The notes under the pieces: model-generated | Databases searched by the model: none | Told to the model about the DNA's origin: nothing | What the model saw: only the letters and a program-made list of their open reading frames with translations | Shown here: piece after piece, positions 1 to 9,250 of the stretch | Layout of the letters: each line of letters opens with the position of its first letter | Numbering within the stretch: position 1 is the first letter of the stretch | Made by a program: the position numbers and the translations under genes | Assembly (NCBI RefSeq): GCF_000008685.2 | Contig: NC_001855.1 | Span: 1-36,849, forward strand | Reading direction: 5' to 3' | DNA: 36,849 bases | DNA from: Borreliella burgdorferi B31 | Lineage (GTDB): Bacteria > Spirochaetota > Spirochaetia > Borreliales > Borreliaceae

Positions 1-126
1 AACTACTAATTTATATAATCTTTTCACTTAACATTTTGTTATACAAAAATCTTAAATATCTAAATACTTTTGAAAAATATTTTTATTTACAATTTATTGT
101 AATTAGAACAAATTGATATATAATAT
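1..126. other. Left terminal AT-rich non-coding segment
   Basis: No gene is visible. If this is the complete linear plasmid, base 1 lies at or very near the left hairpin telomere. I do not see a clean match to the Borrelia telomere boxes, and the first and last 40 bases of the window do not form an obvious shared inverted terminal repeat. A few terminal bases may therefore be missing. Confidence 0.4.
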
Positions 127-168
127 CAATTAAGAATAATTATTATTTATAATAATTATTCTTAATTG
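127..168. promoter_or_regulatory. Perfect 19-bp-arm palindrome just upstream of the BBK01 ribosome binding site
   Basis: The arms at 127-145 and 150-168 are exact reverse complements around a 4-base loop. The ribosome binding site AAGGAG follows about six bases later and the BBK01 ATG is at 188. The structure could be an operator or a 5' untranslated hairpin that controls BBK01 translation. There is no T tract immediately after the stem, so a terminator is less likely. Confidence 0.7.
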
Positions 169-187
169 ATAAAAGGAGAATATTTTT

Positions 188-1081
188 ATGAGAAAAAGTT
201 TGTTTTTATATGCATTATTAATGGGAGGATTGATGTCTTGTAATCTAGATTCCAAATTATCTAGTAACAAAGAACAAAAAAATAACAATAATGTAAAAGA
301 AGTTTCGGATAGTGTTCAAGAAGATGGTCTTAATGATTTATATAATAATCAAGAAAAGCAAAAAAGCTTTACTAAAAATTTTGGAGAACGGAAATATGAG
401 GATTTAATTAATCCTATAGAGCCTATAATACCTTCAGAATCACCAAAGAATAAGGCTAATATACCAAATATTTCAATTGCGCATACTGAAAAAAAAGAGA
501 CAAAAAAGGAGAATTTAATCCCTTCTACTAATGAAGAAAAGGAAGCTGATGCAGCAATTAAATATTTAGAAGAAAATATTCTTAAAAACTCTAAATTTTC
601 TGAATTAATTAGAGAAGTACGTGTAATTAAAGATGAATATGCTTTAATAAAAGCTGATTTGTATGATGTAATTGGAAAGATTAACAATAAAAAAACATCA
701 TTAATGGAGAATCCTAAGAACAATAGAGATAAGATAAATAAATTAACACAATTGTTGCAAAATAATTTAAAGATAGATAGTGAACTTGAGCAGCTTATAA
801 ATATGATTGATATGGCAGAAAATGAAATAAGCTCTGCGGCTTTCTTTTTTGACAACGCTCAGAAAAGGTTAAAAGAAAGCATTATTAAAAGATTAGAGAG
901 TAAAAATAATAGATCTTATGCATTAAAATTGTCTAGACAGGCTTTAAGTGACGCAAGAAGTGCTTTAAGTAATTTAGAATCTTTTGCCTCTAAAAGAATT
1001 GAACCAATGGTGAGAAAGGAAGAAATAAAAGAGCTTATTAAACATGCAAAAACTGTTTTAGAAAGTCTCAATAAAAAATAA
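188..1081 (+). CDS. BBK01, surface lipoprotein of Borrelia paralogous family 12
   Basis: The 297-residue product has a basic N-terminus, a hydrophobic stretch and the lipobox LMSC with Cys18, so it should be lipidated and exported. The mature protein begins with an Asn/Lys-rich disordered tether (about residues 19-120). An all-helical, charged C-terminal half follows (about 125-297), rich in Glu, Lys and Leu heptads. This layout fits the family-12 lipoproteins (relatives of BBG01 and BBH37) as I recall them; their ligand is not established to my knowledge. The ATG is preceded at good spacing by AAAAGGAGA. A long palindrome sits immediately upstream and a hairpin follows the stop. Family assignment is from memory; lipoprotein status is seen directly. 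Confidence 0.85.
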   Translation: MRKSLFLYALLMGGLMSCNLDSKLSSNKEQKNNNNVKEVSDSVQEDGLNDLYNNQEKQKSFTKNFGERKYEDLINPIEPIIPSESPKNKANIPNISIAHTEKKETKKENLIPSTNEEKEADAAIKYLEENILKNSKFSELIREVRVIKDEYALIKADLYDVIGKINNKKTSLMENPKNNRDKINKLTQLLQNNLKIDSELEQLINMIDMAENEISSAAFFFDNAQKRLKESIIKRLESKNNRSYALKLSRQALSDARSALSNLESFASKRIEPMVRKEEIKELIKHAKTVLESLNKK

Positions 1082-1090
1082 CAAAGAATA

Positions 1091-1124
1091 TTCCACTTAT
1101 AATTTCTATGAAATTTAGGTGGAA
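1091..1124 (+). terminator. Probable terminator hairpin after BBK01
   Basis: TTCCAC at 1091 pairs with GTGGAA at the other end, and the AT-rich inner stem is imperfect. It lies ten bases after the BBK01 stop and separates it from the convergent restriction-modification pseudogene. No strong T run follows, so the assignment is tentative. Confidence 0.5.
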
Positions 1125-1209
1125 ATAAATTTACAAAGTAAATTAAATAATTTCAGTGTCTGTGTGTACCAAACTCAGACTTTCACAAACAGAGGCTCAT
1201 CAAATCTAT

Positions 1210-3785
1210 TTACGCTGCATTATGCTTATCCATTCTTCTTAAATAATTCTCATATCCTTTTATTAAAGATGAAATATAATCTTCTCCTTTTTTGTTTTTG
1301 CAAACCTTAAAATCATTAAGCAAAGTTACAAAATCTTCTTTGGTTAACGAGTAAAGACTGGCCACAATGAAATTATTTTCATTTTCTTTTTCTTTAAAGA
1401 ATTCATCTTTGGGGTCTAGATTTAACATCTTGTCAACTTCTTCTTTGCCAAACTCAAAATATTCTAAGTAAAGCAAATATTTAAAGTTATCGGGATCATT
1501 TTTAACTATTAGCAAGGAAGTGTTTTTAGCTAAAGTTAAGTATAAAGAGTTATTTAAAATCTCATCCTCTTCGGGTTGAGGCATTGGGCATTGATATAAA
1601 CATGATTTTAGCACATTTGAGTTAACAAATCTTCTAATTATAAAGTCAAACACAAATGAGTTAAAAATTGATATAATAAATAATTTTTTATAAAGTGATA
1701 TTGGTATTTCCTCATAATTTATATATATTGAATTCACGCAATAACAATTTTTAGGAGAAAGTGTGCTAATCATCGTTCTTTCATTTGTGTTACTTGCAAT
1801 TACCCTATAGAATACTCTTTCGGCTTGATATTGGCTGTCTTTCATTAATACTTTTTCTAAGTCTTTTTTATCTATCCATAGTAATTTAGAACTTTCTTTT
1901 GCAGCTCTATCTTCAAAAAATCTTGAATTAAATTGGTGAATATTGGCTCCAGAATACAGAAATATAAATTTTTCATTATTATATTCTTTATACAGTGCCT
2001 TATACTTTGTTAAATTTAGTCCCTCTCTAAAATCAATATACTCTTGAATAAGAGTATCAAATCGACTAAACATTTTATTAACAAGCGTGAACTCAGCGCT
2101 ATCTCTAAATTCTATTATGGACTCTTGAATAGGAGATAGCCTTTTGATTTGAGCTATATCCAATTCGATTCCCTTATAAGCATTTTCATTACCCTCTTTC
2201 AGATCACTGGTTATTTCTTTCATGATATTATCGCTACTCTGGATAACAAATTTTACTCTAAATTTCGTTGTGGGTTCTTTACTATTACTGATCTGAAATA
2301 TTGCAAATTTGAAGCCAGGGGTCATGGCCCTAAACCCTTTCTGATTTTCAAACTGGTATATATAATTAAGCTTGTAATTTGAAAATATATGCTGCCTCAG
2401 TGCTTTAGAGCCGGATTCGCTCCACAAACTGGAAGGAGTCAAATAAGTTAAGTTGCCGCCGGGCTTCACTAGCTTCAAATTGAAAGCCGTAAAATATCTA
2501 AAAAGATTCGGACCCCCCCACTAGAAAATTCTCTGAACACCAACCTATACATATTATTCAAAGTTTTCAAACTGTTCTTTTCCTCATAGCGCTCGATACT
2601 CAAAGGATGATTCTCTTTACTAAGTAGTTCTTGTTTTATCTTATTTTGTTCTTTTATGCTTAGTTTTCTGTAGTTAAGAACATGTTTTGATAAAAATTCA
2701 GATTCATCAAACTTAGTTTTCTCCCATGGAGGATTTCCAATTACAATATCAAATCCTTCTTGAATATCTGGAAACTCAATTCCATAGTGAAAAAATTTAT
2801 AATAACTACTTAATTTTCTAATTTTTTTCTATTTTTTCTTTATCTTCACTAGAAATTTTACTGTCTAAAATATTTCCAATCAAATTAATTACGGTTGTAA
2901 TATCACTAAATTTTATATTCAAAGATTTATCAAAAGACAACGAATAAAGTTTAATTAAAGAAAATATTATTCTTAAATTATTTATATTTTCATTTTCCTG
3001 ATATTCTTTGTATATCTTTTTAGATTTTTCTAAATCTTCTTTAATGGTATAATTAATACCTTTGATTTTTTGATGGATATCTTCTAAAATAGTCATAATT
3101 TCGTTAATCTTTTTTACAACTGACAAGCAGTTACCTCTAAATTCGTTATCCAAAATATTCAAAAATTCATCCTTGGTATACCCTAAAAGGGCATTTCCTA
3201 CTTTTATGTGATGTTTAATCAAGCTTAGTGGCGTTTCAAAAAAATAAAGGTATTAATCCATAAACCTAACATTGCGATTTGTACAGATATATGATCAATA
3301 TCAACTCCGTAAATACATTTTCCAAGCAACATTCTTTTAAGAACGGTCTTCCGGCTTATACTGTCTTGAATATTATATTTTTTAGCTTTATTAATAACAT
3401 TTCTATACTCCATATCTAATTTTTTTTTACATCTTCAAATTTATCTAGCTCGTACCACACTTTTTCTGTTAAGTAATCTAGACAAGAAATTAAAAAATTT
3501 CCCGATCCACAAGAATTATCAATGATTTTTATATCTAAAGGGGATTTAGTTTTAAGCCGTTCTTCAATTGAAGACACAACCATAAATTCCGTCAAATCTT
3601 CTGGGGTGTAATATGCTCCATTTTTCTTTCTGTCAAGAGATCTAGATGCAAGATAAATATTGCCTTTATAATAGGTAGCAACTTTGTTTACTTTCTTGTT
3701 TTTAAGCTCTTCTTCAGAATAAATAAAATAAGTTCCATTTTTAAGAATGCGGTGAATAGTAGTAAACCAATATCTATCCTAGTGT
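1210..3785 (-). pseudogene. Type IIG restriction-modification enzyme (BBE02/BBQ67-like), 5'-truncated and frameshifted
   Basis: Read on the minus strand, this is the methyltransferase and specificity part of a single-chain restriction-modification protein. The SAM-binding motif DNSCGSGNF lies near 3510-3530 and the adenine-methyltransferase motif GNPPW near 2720-2740. The specificity part follows (1210-2478), ending with KHNAA. The N-terminal nuclease half is absent; the frame begins abruptly near 3785. Four frame breaks are visible, all in single-base runs: the T run at 3420-3428, the A run near 3238-3244, the T run at 2822-2828 and the C run at 2513-2519. A second, differently decayed copy at 17880-20032 shows the expected frame at the last of these. 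Apart from these runs the frame is open. It is non-functional here. In B. burgdorferi intact relatives on lp25 and lp56 limit transformation (established knowledge). Confidence 0.85.
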
Positions 3786-4394
3786 ATTATGGCCTATAAT
3801 AGGCCCAATAAAGAATATTTTGATCTATAAAGGACTATATGTCTTTTATGGATTTAGAACATGAATAATTATTTAATTACCAATATTAAGCTAAATACAA
3901 AATAAATCCAAATATATCTTTAAATTCTAGAAAATTTTTAATCTAATAAAAATTATTATTATAGTGCCCCAAACAAAATAAAACTTAAATTGGGGAAATT
4001 AGTGTTACATAAAATGAATTTCCATAGAAGATTTTTTTAAATTGGAATGCTTTAATAACGTTATTTGACATGCAATATTAATGAAACGATTGCCAATCTT
4101 CTGAAAAGAAGATGAAAAAAGGTTTTTATATAGCATTTATAACTTATAAAATGGTGTAAAATACTCAATGGGATTGAATTGATTTAAACTAAACTAAGGA
4201 AATTTAGCAAAGATAAATTAAGTAATAATAAATATAAAAATTCTTATATTTATTCAAAAATTTGAAAAAATGATCTAGGTTTTAAAAAAAAGACATTAAA
4301 ACTAGATTGACTGATAGACATACTCAAAAGATTTTTTGTATCTAATCAAATAATTTAAAATAATTAAGTTTATGATAAATTTTAGTTCCAAAAT
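3786..4394. other. Gene-free stretch between two decayed genes
   Basis: All frames are broken and I recognise no coding remnant. A weak hairpin with CCCCAA/TTGGGG arms lies near 3965-3997. The junction with the restriction-modification remnant is at about 3785. Confidence 0.5.
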
Positions 4395-5096
4395 TTAATC
4401 CCAATATTCAAATCCGCAGACATTTTTTAGTATGTGTTCTATGGTAACTTTTTGAGATTTTAGAGAATGATTTGAAGTGATTTTGACAGTTTTTAATAGA
4501 AAGGTTTCGGTTCTAATTATAAAATTTAAAACGGCAACTTTGTCAATAGTCGAGGATCCCTTTTAAAGATTGATTTTTTTGAATATTTCGTTAAGATTTT
4601 TGACAATGAAATTGATAATCGGTCTGGAGCATGGCAAATACCTTTGGTCTTTCTAAAAAAATAATCATATTGAATTAGAAAATTTTAATAAAAGTTGAGA
4701 CACGAATCTTTGAGTATGAACCCGAACTTGTGACATAAAAATTTTTGAAAGTCAATTTCAGATCAATTCCATTCACGGTATCGATAATATCTAATAATAT
4801 TGTTTTTATATTTTAAAATTCATTCTTTTTTGCAAAAGTTTCGACAATATTTAAAATGCTATTTATTGAAAGCTCATCAAGAATGAAATTCACTATGTTA
4901 TCTATATTTTGATTTTGCTTTCACTGTTTAGATGCATAAGGAAAATAGTATATATGATGGTTTGGGCTCTTCTAAAGTTAGTGTTTGTTCTATTTGTCAT
5001 TAAAAAAAAAAAGACTCTGGTTTTGTTTGCAAACAAACTTGCTAGGTTTTTGATATTGTTTACTATAGGAGGTTTTTGAAATTTTTGATTATTCAT
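4395..5096 (-). pseudogene. Unidentified decayed gene of about 230 codons
   Basis: An ATG at 5096 follows a GAGGT ribosome binding site at nine bases, and its first frame of 64 codons runs to 4902. Downstream on the minus strand, coding-like stretches continue in shifting frames. They include one with NFIVKNLNEIFKKIN (around 4570-4615) and one ending EHILKNVCGFEYWD before a stop at 4395. Several frameshifts and stops separate them. I do not recognise the family. Residue composition resembles other Borrelia plasmid proteins, with no signal peptide, lipobox or membrane segment. It may be a remnant of a plasmid-specific cytoplasmic protein. Confidence 0.45.
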
Positions 5097-5287
5097 TATA
5101 TTTTAACCTCATATTATGGAATAATTTGATTATATTCAATGGTTTTTATAAAAACCCCAAAATTCCTTTGAAAAAAATTTCAAGAGGATTGCGGGTGTTT
5201 TTTTTGAATAGAAAATTACTTTGGGATTTTAGTTGAAATTTTTAGAATTTTTCTTTTTATTAGAATTGTAAACCAAAATGCCCAGTT

Positions 5288-6040
5288 TTAATTATTAAAG
5301 CACAAATGTATGGCCATTGCTGCATTCTCTATTTTATTGGCTGCCTCACTCAAAGCTGCCAATATTTTAGTATATTTGTCGTCTTTTTTATCTTTGAGTT
5401 CGGTGCTCACGCCCTTGAAATAGGTTTCCACATTGGTCATAAGAGTTTTTATGCACTTTTTGGCTTCAATTTTACTACCATTTTCTAATGGTACCTTTAT
5501 CGCTGAATTTTCAGCATTAAACCTATTTACAACGGTTTTAAGTTCATTGTATTTTTGGGTACTTTTATCACCATTGCTACTTACCGATATTTTTAGCAAC
5601 TCATCCAGTAATTTCACCATCTTTAGTCCATTCTTCAAATTACTTTTGGCTGCATAGGTAGCATTATAACCTATATTAATTAGTGTTTGAAAAACCGAAT
5701 CAATTTTTTCTGATGAATTCTTAATCAATTTGATTAAGCGAGGAGTATCCTTTACTTCTATGTTTTTACTTTCCTTGGTATTTTTTTGATCTTCAATTTC
5801 TTTTTTGGATTTTTCAGAATCATCTTGAGCTTCCTTTGCTAAATTTTCTAGCTCTTCCGGAGTTAATTTTGTGATTTTTTCCGAACTTAGACCTGTAGCT
5901 TCACTTATCTCATCTAATACTTGATCAACAGATGTTAGTGCTGATTTACTTTCTGCAGTTGCTTCATCAATGGGATTGTCTACATGCCATTTACATGAAA
6001 TTATTAGCAGTATAGATATTGCCAATATTAGTTTACTCAT
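5288..6040 (-). CDS. bbk07: BBK07, immunodominant lipoprotein (paralogue of BBK12)
   Basis: This is a 250-residue lipoprotein with leader MSKLILAISILLIISC, Cys16 being the lipidation site. The mature protein is rich in Lys, Glu and Ser. It has a charged, probably disordered stretch (about 65-100) followed by helical repeats to the C-terminus. A strong ribosome binding site AAGGAGGTG lies upstream of the ATG. The first 175 or so residues are nearly identical to BBK12, which lies on the opposite strand 1.3 kb away; the two then diverge. BBK07 and BBK12 are known as strong serological antigens in Lyme disease (recalled). Their cellular role is unknown to me. Expression as an exposed lipoprotein is inferred from the leader. 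Confidence 0.88.
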   Translation of the reverse strand: MSKLILAISILLIISCKWHVDNPIDEATAESKSALTSVDQVLDEISEATGLSSEKITKLTPEELENLAKEAQDDSEKSKKEIEDQKNTKESKNIEVKDTPRLIKLIKNSSEKIDSVFQTLINIGYNATYAAKSNLKNGLKMVKLLDELLKISVSSNGDKSTQKYNELKTVVNRFNAENSAIKVPLENGSKIEAKKCIKTLMTNVETYFKGVSTELKDKKDDKYTKILAALSEAANKIENAAMAIHLCFNN

Positions 6041-6055
6041 TTGTAAACACCTCCT
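5512..6055 (-). repeat. Arm 1 of a large inverted repeat (partner 7318-7863)
   Basis: The ribosome binding site, leader and first ~175 codons of BBK07 are repeated in opposite orientation in BBK12 with only scattered base changes. Both copies carry the same downstream codons up to the residues FNAENS. Homologous recombination between the arms would invert the 1.3 kb between them, or gene conversion could homogenise them. Confidence 0.85.
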
Positions 6056-6118
6056 TGTAGTGTAATATTTAATATATTTAGTGAATTATAGCTCAAAATT
6101 CATTTCTACCTTAACTGC

Positions 6119-6155
6119 AAAAATCTTTACAATTAACTTGTGGGTAAAGATTTTT
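6119..6155 (+). terminator. Terminator-like hairpin with T tract
   Basis: The 12-bp arms at 6119-6130 and 6144-6155 pair perfectly around a 13-base loop, and T residues follow. It lies upstream of minus-strand BBK07, so in the plus direction it may shield the region from antisense reading of BBK07, or it may mark an old gene end. Confidence 0.5.
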
Positions 6156-6365
6156 TTAATTCTGGTTTGGGAAATTCTAATTTTTTCTTAGAGGCATTAC
6201 GCCTTCTTTGATTTTTTTATAATTTTTTGGATTCACAAGATATTTTTTGAGCTTTTCTAAGAATTTTTTTATTTTTTTCAAATCTTATGTAATTTTTCTT
6301 ATTTTGACTGTGTTTCGGTCTTGATCAGCACTCAACTATTTTGATTTTTAACTTTTAAATATCTT

Positions 6366-6650
6366 ATGAAATTTATGAATAACAAAATTGGAAATTATCA
6401 AGTTCTTAAAAGTTATTTGAAGTATACAATTCAAAAACAAATGGAAATTGACGAAATAATTTCAAATTTAAGAGAATTTGGCAGTCCATATATCTATGAA
6501 AGCAATGTTGGAAAAAATATTTTTTTTGTTATAAAGCAGTTCATGGGTTTATTTTTAGTAATCGATTTTGGCACTATGATTGGGATATTGGGAATATACT
6601 TTTCAATATTTGCCCCATTTTACCTCAATTTTTTGGATATTTTTAATTAA
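6366..6650 (+). CDS. Hypothetical 94-residue protein, probably a gene fragment
   Basis: The frame opens at ATG 6366 without a convincing ribosome binding site. The first 50 residues are hydrophilic (Lys, Asn, Glu). Residues 50-94 are hydrophobic and would form one or two membrane segments. I do not recognise the family. It sits between decayed regions and is followed by an RM C-terminal fragment on the other strand, so it is more likely a piece of a longer membrane protein than a working gene. Confidence 0.3.
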   Translation: MKFMNNKIGNYQVLKSYLKYTIQKQMEIDEIISNLREFGSPYIYESNVGKNIFFVIKQFMGLFLVIDFGTMIGILGIYFSIFAPFYLNFLDIFN

Positions 6651-6739
6651 TAGGCATTTATGAGATTTTTTTAAATTCACAAATAGGGCGCACATTTAGT
6701 AAATAGTTGCAAGAACCCTTTGCCAAAGAAAGAAAATAT

Positions 6740-6959
6740 TTTTCTCCTTTTTTATTTTTTAATGTGTTAAAATCATTAAGTAAGATTTTAAATTCTTTTA
6801 TAGTTAAAAAATAAGACCGGCTACAATAAAATTATTTTCTTTTTCTTTAAAGAATTCGTCTTTGGAGTTCAAATTTAGCATTTTATTTATTTTTGCTTTA
6901 CTAAGCTTAAAATGTTCTAAATAAAGTAAAATTAGAAAAATTTTCAAGATCATTTTTGG
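6740..6959 (-). pseudogene. C-terminal fragment of a type IIG restriction-modification gene
   Basis: Minus-strand translation in broken frames gives LNSKDEFFKEKE and neighbouring residues, matching the tail of the copy at 1210-1490 (LDPKDEFFKEKENENN). It is a third remnant of this enzyme family on the plasmid. The adjoining 6960-7300 has short coding-like stretches on the minus strand that I cannot identify. Confidence 0.7.
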
Positions 6960-7317
6960 ATTATACATTTGTACCAATTCCACAAACTGTTTCTGCTGGG
7001 AATAACAAGCTCTCCCATTTTTATAAGTTTTTAAGCCTTTATATTTGGATTGCTACGAATTAATGTTGTCAACATTATCTTTTAGTAGCATTAAAATTTC
7101 ATTAATTTATAATTTTGTATACTTTTTAGGATTACTATTATCCTTTTAGGATCAATGATTTTAAATTTACTGCTAGGTTTACTCTTCAATAAGGGAATCT
7201 TCAATTCTTTATCGCCGAAAGGAGATTGTTAACTAAATCAAAAATCTTCTTATCCCTGACTTTCACTTTTGAGGATTTTTATAGTCTAAGCTAAATATTT
7301 GCACTATAACTACACCG

Positions 7318-7863
7318 CCTAAAGGAGTTTACAAATGAGTAAACTAATATTGGCAATATCTATACTGCTAATAATTTCATGTAAATGGTATGTAGACAAT
7401 ACCATTGATGAAGCAACTGTAGAAAGTAAATCAGCACTAACATCTATTGATCAAGTATTAGATGAGATAAGTGAAGCCACAGGCCTAAGTTCGGAAAAAA
7501 TCACAAAATTAACTCCGGAAGAGCTAGAAAATTTAGCAAAGGAAGCTCAAGATGACTCTGAAAAATCCAAAAAAGAAATTGAAGATCAAAAAAATACCAA
7601 GGAAAGTAAAAACATAGAAGTAAAGGATACTCCTCGCTTAATCAAATTGATAAAGAATTCATCAGAAAAAATTGATTCGGTTTTTCAAACACTAATTAAT
7701 ATAGGTTATAATGCTACCTATGCAGCCAAAAGTAATTTGAAGAATGGACTAAAGATGGTGAAATTACTGGATGAGTTGCTAAAAATATCGGTAAGTAGCA
7801 ATGGTGATAAAAGTACCCAAAAATACAATGAACTTAAAACCGTTGTAAATAAGTTTAATGCTG
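7318..7863 (+). repeat. Arm 2 of the large inverted repeat (partner 5512-6055)
   Basis: It contains the ribosome binding site and N-terminal three quarters of BBK12, nearly identical to BBK07 in inverted orientation. Identity drops sharply after the FNAENS codons, indicating a recombination or conversion boundary. Confidence 0.85.
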
Positions 7864-8033
7864 AAAATTCGGTAAGCGTTTCTTTTAAAGAACATTCAAA
7901 CAGTAAAATTGAAACTAAAAAATGTATTCAAACTCTTATGAAAAATGTAGAAACATACTTTGAAGGTGTATGCAGCGAACTTAAAAACAAAAATGATGGT
8001 GAGTACGAAAAAACATTGACAACTTTAAGCTAA
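7335..8033 (+). CDS. bbk12: BBK12, immunodominant lipoprotein (C-terminally shortened paralogue of BBK07)
   Basis: The 232-residue lipoprotein has the same leader as BBK07 and Cys16 in the lipobox IISC. AAAGGAG lies eight to ten bases before the ATG. Residues 1-175 almost match BBK07; the rest is diverged, including VSVSFKEHSNS in place of AIKVPLENGS. The stop TAA at 8031-8033 falls exactly where BBK07 has Glu (ALSEAANK versus TTLS-stop-AANK). The same frame then continues for 26 more codons to 8114 with recognisable similarity (AANKIKSTAINIY). BBK12 has therefore lost its last helix by a single nonsense change. It is a known seroreactive antigen with unknown molecular function. Confidence 0.87.
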   Translation: MSKLILAISILLIISCKWYVDNTIDEATVESKSALTSIDQVLDEISEATGLSSEKITKLTPEELENLAKEAQDDSEKSKKEIEDQKNTKESKNIEVKDTPRLIKLIKNSSEKIDSVFQTLINIGYNATYAAKSNLKNGLKMVKLLDELLKISVSSNGDKSTQKYNELKTVVNKFNAENSVSVSFKEHSNSKIETKKCIQTLMKNVETYFEGVCSELKNKNDGEYEKTLTTLS

Positions 8034-8163
8034 GCAGCCAACAAGATAAAGAGTACAGCAATAAATATATATAGCTATGCTTCAATTAGGTGTGTAGATC
8101 GCGTCATGGTATGAAACCGCAAGCTATTTATATGGGTTTTTAGAAAAAATAGTTCGCCAAATA

Positions 8164-8859
8164 TCAATCCAAATAATAAGAAACGGTTGTAACGATTCTT
8201 AATATTTTTTTTGGATAACGTTCTTGATCGCCCAAGCTTCTATCAATTGGAAGAAATTCAAAATATCCTTGATTTGCGTTTTTAATTTTCCCCAATTTTG
8301 AACTTGAATGTTTTGCAAATTCCAAAGCCGCTAATTTCGCATTTCTAATTGAATCTGCTAACATTTCGGGCTTTATATCATTAATATTGTCAAAGTAATA
8401 TCTTGGCCCCCCACTATTACTAATTAATATACCTTGATTATAAAGCTCAGCAATATTTTTTTCTGCTGCTTCCATTTTCTCAATATTTTTTGTATGAACA
8501 GTTAAAGATATATATGCTCTATACTTATAAAGAGATTCTTTGTAAGTCTCTTCATTAAATTCCATAAATCCCATTTTTATATGGTCTTCGCTAAATCCAT
8601 GTTTTAAAAAAAAACTTTTAATCTTCGATAAGCTTAAATTATTTGCTTTATTAATATCATTTATAGTGTTACCGGTTAAGCTGTATCTAAGCCCCCAACT
8701 AGAAGACGTTGATAAAATTTCTCTTTCGCTAAGACCCTTTACCGTAATATAATTTTCATTTTTGGTGCCAATGTTTTTTATTCCGTGAGAAATTATAATT
8801 GATGATATAAACAAAAGTAACGAAAATAACAAGAAATATATTTCTTTTCCTCTAAACAT
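8164..8859 (-). CDS. bbk13: BBK13, SIMPL-domain (DUF541) protein
   Basis: The chosen start at 8859 gives 231 residues beginning MFRGKEIYF. It follows the ribosome binding site AGGAGGT at seven bases, whereas the longer frame starts upstream of that site. One N-terminal membrane segment (about residues 8-25) precedes an exported domain with the SIMPL opening ENYITVKGLSERE and the later LAALEFAKHSSSKLG. SIMPL proteins are periplasmic or surface-anchored oligomers. From memory, BBK13 is needed for spirochaete population expansion in mouse skin. It stands alone, convergent with BBK12. The biochemical role is not known to me. Confidence 0.88.
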   Translation of the reverse strand: MFRGKEIYFLLFSLLLFISSIIISHGIKNIGTKNENYITVKGLSEREILSTSSSWGLRYSLTGNTINDINKANNLSLSKIKSFFLKHGFSEDHIKMGFMEFNEETYKESLYKYRAYISLTVHTKNIEKMEAAEKNIAELYNQGILISNSGGPRYYFDNINDIKPEMLADSIRNAKLAALEFAKHSSSKLGKIKNANQGYFEFLPIDRSLGDQERYPKKILRIVTTVSYYLD

Positions 8860-8880
8860 AGATTGACCTCCTAAAAGCAA

Positions 8881-9250
8881 TAATATATTAAATTACTGTA
8901 TTTAAATTTATTTTAACATATTGCTTAATATTAATAAATCCGAATACATTTTAGTAGATCATAATTTTATGACCTTGCTAAAGACAATGTTTTATAAAAA
9001 AGAAAAGCCAAGATAGCTGCATAATTTAAGTTAATTGAAGCAATTAAAAGCCATCATGATATTAAAGCAAGAAGTTATTTTATAATCTTGTGTTTAGAAA
9101 TAGCACATAATTATTTAACATTTCAAAATATTGCAAAAAAATCATTTTTAAATTATATTTAATTTTATAATGATTACTATTTAATATTTATTATAAGTTT
9201 GTATTATGGCTTTGCAGATATTCTGTAAAACCATTTTAAGGGCTTTATTT
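8881..9250. other. Intergenic region holding one copy of the dispersed hairpin element
   Basis: No gene is visible. The segment separates divergent BBK13 and BBK15 and must carry both promoters. The only structure noted is a degenerate copy of the dispersed hairpin at 9073-9106. Confidence 0.6.
9073..9106 (+). repeat. Dispersed hairpin element, copy 1
   Basis: The core TATAATCTTGTGTTTAGAAA, followed by TAGCA, matches the loop and right arm of the perfect copy at 35630-35675. The left arm is degenerate (GTTATTT). Confidence 0.6.

Noticed and set aside
1-40. Telomere box sequences at the left end
   Set aside because: TACTAAT and TATAAT words occur, but not with the order or spacing I recall for Borrelia telomeres, and the right end shows no matching inverted repeat.
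2149-2382. 77-codon plus-strand frame
   Set aside because: It is the antisense of the restriction-modification remnant, which has clear motifs on the minus strand.
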